Shown: positions 62,201 through 64,000 of the stretch, one piece after another | Numbering within the stretch: position 1 is the first letter of the stretch | Layout of the letters: every line of letters begins with the position of its first letter | From: a virus | Length of the DNA: 64,000 nt | Reading direction: 5' to 3' (one strand) | Virus record (IMG/VR): IMGVR_UViG_3300025000_000053 | Coordinates: 124,001-188,000 of that record | Position numbers and translations under genes: made by a program | The notes under the pieces: generated by a model | Told to the model about the DNA's origin: nothing | Seen by the model: only the letters and a program-made list of their open reading frames with translations | Database searches by the model: none

Positions 62201-64000
62201 CAGAAAATGATAAAGAAGAAGAAAATAAACGAATAGAAAAAGAAAGAGAAAAAGAATTATATCAAAACCAACTCGAAGTTTCTAAAAAAACATCAGGGTT
62301 CTTAATAGCTCAAAATAATTTAAGAAATGAAAAAGATTTTACTAGAAATAATGAAATAAGACAGACATCATTATTGCAACAAATTGCAAATATATCAAAA
62401 AATCAACATGAAAGTTGGTTATCACTATTTGGTAAGAAAGGTATTTTAACAGTTGCCTTTTTATTAACACTACCATATTTAGAAAAAATATTTAAATGGA
62501 TTAAGGGATTTTTTGGTGGTGATGATGATACTGGTATTGGAGGTGGTATATCTACTGTTGTTAAAAAGGCATTAGGTTTAATAGAAAAAAACGATGGTAG
62601 TCGTAAAGATGCTGAAGATAAAGATATTATAAATGCTCAGGGTAGAGAAAGTTATATTAAAGGTACCGCTGTTTTAGCAAGAAGATATAGTCCTAAGTTA
62701 GTAAAAGCAATAGAAAAAGGTAAAGATAAAATAGCGAATTCTAATATTGTAAAAAATGTTACTAGATATGGTTCAAATTTAAAAAATGCTTTTAATCCAT
62801 CAAGTACTGTCAGAGGTGGAACTATTGATGCATCTTTCAAGGTTACTGATGATACTGGTAAAATAATTAAAGAAGTTACTGTAAATGATTCAAATAAAAT
62901 TATTCAAGCTATTAAGAATACTTTTGAGAGATTTTTTAATAATTCATTTGTTAAGAAACTATTAGGTTCATCTGCTGGTAAAATAGCTAGTAAAATAATA
63001 AATGAAGTTACTAAAGTATTAAATTATAAGACTATGTTTAATAATATGGCTAAATTATCAAAGGCTTTTTTAAGAACAGGTGTTATTATGTTTGCTGCCC
63101 CTGTAATAATATCTTGGGATTTAGCTACAGGTGCCTATGAAGCATCAAGAATATTTAAAGTTGCAAATGAATCTGTTGATGGTAAAATGCAAATAGCTTC
63201 TTCTGTAACTAAAGCATTAATAGGATTCTTCCCAGTAATTGATATTTTATCAGAAATATTTAATGAGCAGACTGGTATGAGTTTAAAACAATATGTTGCA
63301 ACAACTATTTATTCAATGTTAGCATCAACAGAAGAAATTAAAAAATTAGAAGTAGATAAAAAAGCTTTTGAGCAAGATAAAAATGAGTATAATGAAAAAA
63401 ATAAAACTAAACTATCATTAAATGCATATAATGATATGAAAAATAAAACGTTCTTCCAGAAATTTATTAGTAATCCCTTATCAAAAACTAAAGATTTTAT
63501 TGTGAAAACAGGAAGCAGTATCAGTAATAGTCTATCTGAAAATTGGGATAATTTTAAAGGTGGTTTTAGTAAAGGTTTTAAAATGATGGGTGATGATGTT
63601 TCTAATGCAATGTCTAAAACACCTGAAATGATTAAAACATTTAAGGATACATTATCTAAAAATTGGAAAGAACTAAAAGATAATAGCGAAAAACAATGGA
63701 ATAATATGAAAGGCTTTGTTTCTAAATCTTTAAAGGATACTAATAATACGTTGGGTATATTATTTGGATATAAAGATGAAGAAGGAAATGATGTTAGTTT
63801 TACAGAAGGATTTAATAAAGGATTTAAAGGACTTATAAAAAGCATTAGAGATAGTTGGAAAGATATTGGTGATGGTGCTAAATTTTATTGGGATAATACA
63901 AAAGCATTCACAGAAAGAAAATGGAAAGAATTAAGTGAGAAATTACCAAAGGCATTTGAAAGTTTAGATAACTGGTTAGGTGAACTATTAGGATTTAAAG
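56221..64000 (+). CDS. Tape-measure-like giant virion protein, 3' truncated
   Basis: A frame with no stop from 56191 to the end of the window; at least 2593 residues. The start is TTG 56221, with AAAGGGG upstream; the first in-frame ATG is at 56332. The protein alternates charged helical stretches with Gly-rich hydrophobic ones. Near residues 990-1220 there are three copies of a unit with LPGGPIGGA or LPGGPLGGA, each followed by a basic LFGS-, MFGD- or VFGE-type turn and R-x-G-G. Further LFG and IFG turns occur before them. From about residue 1690 come long helices rich in Ile, Gly and Ser and a proline/Asn/Gln-rich linker (1500-1600). This is the style of tail tape-measure proteins, which set tail length and may enter the host membrane. 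A jumbo internal virion protein is the other option. Confidence 0.85.
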   Translation, partial: MDIKNKTKIKTKSPTALNWFKNVGKSLGYTTTELIEEMIPAPIEFIKSNTQTFKNFYDELRKNKSINKKLSDQMIKNEYINIGQTAIKNALKDIKSGKIYNKDRQDEIFNDDIDFEFGDDINFDNEDYKVSSDTTSESSTSSSSPTINRVNITSNINRNNPMVRAVERQTEAIYNTTQASDKISISLATNHMMINRKVGEDINTGLSAINDNLSLLVNFQSESMTKYIGTTFKYYEESLNVFNNIHEQMKKGTITVDDKTGKEKFDPMESVFLSRGGLNLSGYANLIKKQFGTAVDQDMILSQLKYMLSDKDQLKFLAASPISFLSTKIVTAFIPSMLKQTLTSMNKSFENFFPALLMKANRMVGSQNPILNFLGQVFGINVKQKSSVDLSQYNKGKTAFDGYTKKAITEVIPGYLRKILAALNGKEEVAFDYDNGVFKSMDSMNKDFQSTVNRSILSSFSDVMNEIKDKANAFNIQNDEERKKFNKDLESFFLKLPSLNKLINPIRTKDNDGNSINELKTVHDFGSEEMNNFFRQLVLSLDKGDIQKMFGTDVLNARKNKEKIYNDAELNPLRYNAALINNQLNFDDHIKRNKYNKSQFEVKKGFGVLSKTDQFNKIDLDYLRDIKEILLRGIKVFPVTQIINPDGSISQPSFEYHDTQLRRMRSQERERDRKFKVKPQQDTEITPELERINRQQGKRIVNRLSDSDITPEEMREQIRVFDEQRRSDSERDRRQQSGWLGSFISGDMQTKYNLLREKVRDIFNTPAKLLNTVFKKIDETMFKIVFGDDDKGNSSFLNRTWSLMQSNFQKMSEWFKDKIFNPIRESLFGPNGFITKLKNSELFTKIKSNFSKLTDFLFGLKDSTGKRKGGMFSDTSNHLLDIFDSAKYYFTGKAYINRSGLSFPTNNKSVFGELKSMFSGFKDTIKSYLFGRRNQDGNIQETGILSTAINSIKDGFQNFSNAIFGPQKIGGKDNKNYVIVSDLFKKFKERLPKSLSFGIIGAGSGLLMGGKLGLLGSLFLPGGPIGGAIVGTTVGFLSQSDRFKDWLFGSKDINNNRIGGFINKKTQEFFKKNKVGIVGGASLGALKSILGFGLLPSFFLPGGPIGGALFGAGLSMLVSSEKFKKFMFGDLQADGNRIGGIAQKIFGKVDRNKAKKMFGNVSAGIIGGAGIGFVTSKFGLLGAALLPGGPLGGALLGAAAGIALSSEKWKKLVFGEFDDETQLRKGGLLGKVINWTNLEILQPIKIKLQEINLNVKEWFTRSIANPFLNAIDPIKHEIKLMIRSLKDNFVEGWTSFKVFIGNVFEKHVGAPFGKFMEDRVMKPLRGFISKILGGIGRIVGSIVSAPFKGMEGLSRGLNRKHMQAGLDAYVEEGWSDLLDFKGRRQRGEKIGFFGGLKKFKDIYFNREAREDAKNSSKGAPYSKQLEIDRQKREEEANTKFSNERENIRKMWSSWRDRKRAGADNNYDNFSPDGKVVKNQYYPPDEQRVDRNSPNPINDVTDDITRRTGRKGRRGKPNPKPVNDQSVIILPGSVQQDDTSTIVDDVTDVIYRRTGNRSNSRRGKKSTTSPQPIINQNEQQSEESSQPIINQNQPPSKKPSTTRIKSSNELLLQIATDVRTIAKEVNGQLDGVGGNVYKIRKLIQSQQGISDEDLSGESNRDRIGFFGKIRRMLYRPIDTIKEKVLGSIKFVTDKITSVGKTIFDFSKTILVTIPKQIFSTMYNIGSEILSIGKETFLNIIKLPGQLLNLFAQTTKIFAESIKMISPAIGETLKGVAKLFSGTMGMIAESMIGVGKGIGQVAFSIGEAIGSIISTFSKGLMSVVPVVGKFLLTSSKMIMDFGFGIIKNVGGLLTSITKSLFSIATSPIRFAADMLGRAVGIKRSEMYITGGVIDVVRRIGDNTSDFTQKPKDDNRSNIFDNSDNVVMPVRVDGVTSVRIVGSDRPIPIYFNMNMNQNQRRSNSFNNNISGLPNSINTGNNNYLVSSLTNALDIFDTENDKEEENKRIEKEREKELYQNQLEVSKKTSGFLIAQNNLRNEKDFTRNNEIRQTSLLQQIANISKNQHESWLSLFGKKGILTVAFLLTLPYLEKIFKWIKGFFGGDDDTGIGGGISTVVKKALGLIEKNDGSRKDAEDKDIINAQGRESYIKGTAVLARRYSPKLVKAIEKGKDKIANSNIVKNVTRYGSNLKNAFNPSSTVRGGTIDASFKVTDDTGKIIKEVTVNDSNKIIQAIKNTFERFFNNSFVKKLLGSSAGKIASKIINEVTKVLNYKTMFNNMAKLSKAFLRTGVIMFAAPVIISWDLATGAYEASRIFKVANESVDGKMQIASSVTKALIGFFPVIDILSEIFNEQTGMSLKQYVATTIYSMLASTEEIKKLEVDKKAFEQDKNEYNEKNKTKLSLNAYNDMKNKTFFQKFISNPLSKTKDFIVKTGSSISNSLSENWDNFKGGFSKGFKMMGDDVSNAMSKTPEMIKTFKDTLSKNWKELKDNSEKQWNNMKGFVSKSLKDTNNTLGILFGYKDEEGNDVSFTEGFNKGFKGLIKSIRDSWKDIGDGAKFYWDNTKAFTERKWKELSEKLPKAFESLDNWLGELLGFK

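Noticed and set aside
58218-63845. Several minus-strand frames opposite the tape-measure gene
   Set aside because: They have no ribosome binding sites and Leu/Ser-rich compositions typical of the reverse of a long helical gene.
1-64000. Alternative genetic code, as in some gut jumbo phages
   Set aside because: TAG ends the genes at 3091 and 4110, and TGA ends the gene at 28402, all with proper following starts or terminators. No in-frame stop interrupts a recognised domain except at introns.
1-64000. tRNA genes
   Set aside because: No cloverleaf with a GGTTCGA-type T-arm was found on either strand by eye; the GGTTCAACGA strings belong to group I intron cores.

Overview
The window is a 64-kb piece of a strongly AT-rich jumbo bacteriophage genome. 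It carries a multisubunit phage-type RNA polymerase with beta and a split beta-prime, a tape-measure gene that runs past the right end, several large virion-like genes, holin-like genes and a broad set of nucleotide-metabolism enzymes. Ribosome binding sites are of the strong Firmicute type (AGGAGG, AAGGGGG), TTG and GTG starts are common, and TAA, TAG and TGA all act as stops. The anaerobic class III ribonucleotide reductase (NrdD) points to an anaerobic low-GC Gram-positive host such as a clostridium. The host and the relation to AR9/PBS1- or phiKZ-type phages are inferences. I see no tRNA genes, CRISPR arrays, insertion sequences or integrase.

Layout. Positions 1-4636 (+): the end of a large virion or fibre protein, two small fibre-associated proteins and a membrane-anchored coiled-coil protein. 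Positions 4684-8971 (-): small unknown genes around a full-length polyphosphate kinase (PPK1). Positions 9005-26989 (-): structural genes, the N-terminal half of beta-prime with one group I intron, an AAA ATPase, NrdD with another intron, a 3'-5' exonuclease, a free-standing ClpX-type zinc finger, a radical SAM enzyme, the C-terminal half of beta-prime and two virion-like proteins. Position 27073 (+) is a lone gene whose paralogue lies at 35298. Positions 27773-45204 (-): a CYTH triphosphatase-like protein, a kinase-like zinc-ribbon protein, Nudix, RNase H, a DHH phosphoesterase, an LLH-type holin, a duplicated ThyX, dCMP deaminase, dTMP kinase and a row of four similar small genes. Positions 45287-45960 hold no gene but fold into what looks like a large structured RNA on the minus strand. 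Positions 45977-50181 (-) are accessory genes, including a 23-residue repeat protein and a methyltransferase. Positions 50273-56093 (+) are the RNA polymerase beta gene, with a structured leader and three group I introns. Positions 56221-64000 (+) are the tape-measure gene, open at the window end.

How it works together. The deoxynucleotide genes (NrdD, dCMP deaminase, ThyX, dTMP kinase) feed phage DNA synthesis. The RNA polymerase genes imply that the phage transcribes some of its own genes, and a recurring AT-rich 14-mer in front of minus-strand operons, often just after a palindromic terminator, is the best candidate for a phage promoter. The four RNA polymerase introns share closely similar cores and sit in conserved catalytic stretches. 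One beta exon is only 20 nt long, and one beta intron carries an antisense gene with its own copy of the promoter motif. PPK1 and the CYTH protein together suggest that the phage manipulates polyphosphate. Exon boundaries were deduced by eye from restored reading frame, conserved RNA polymerase and NrdD motifs, and the group I rule of a U at the 5' splice site and a G at the intron end.
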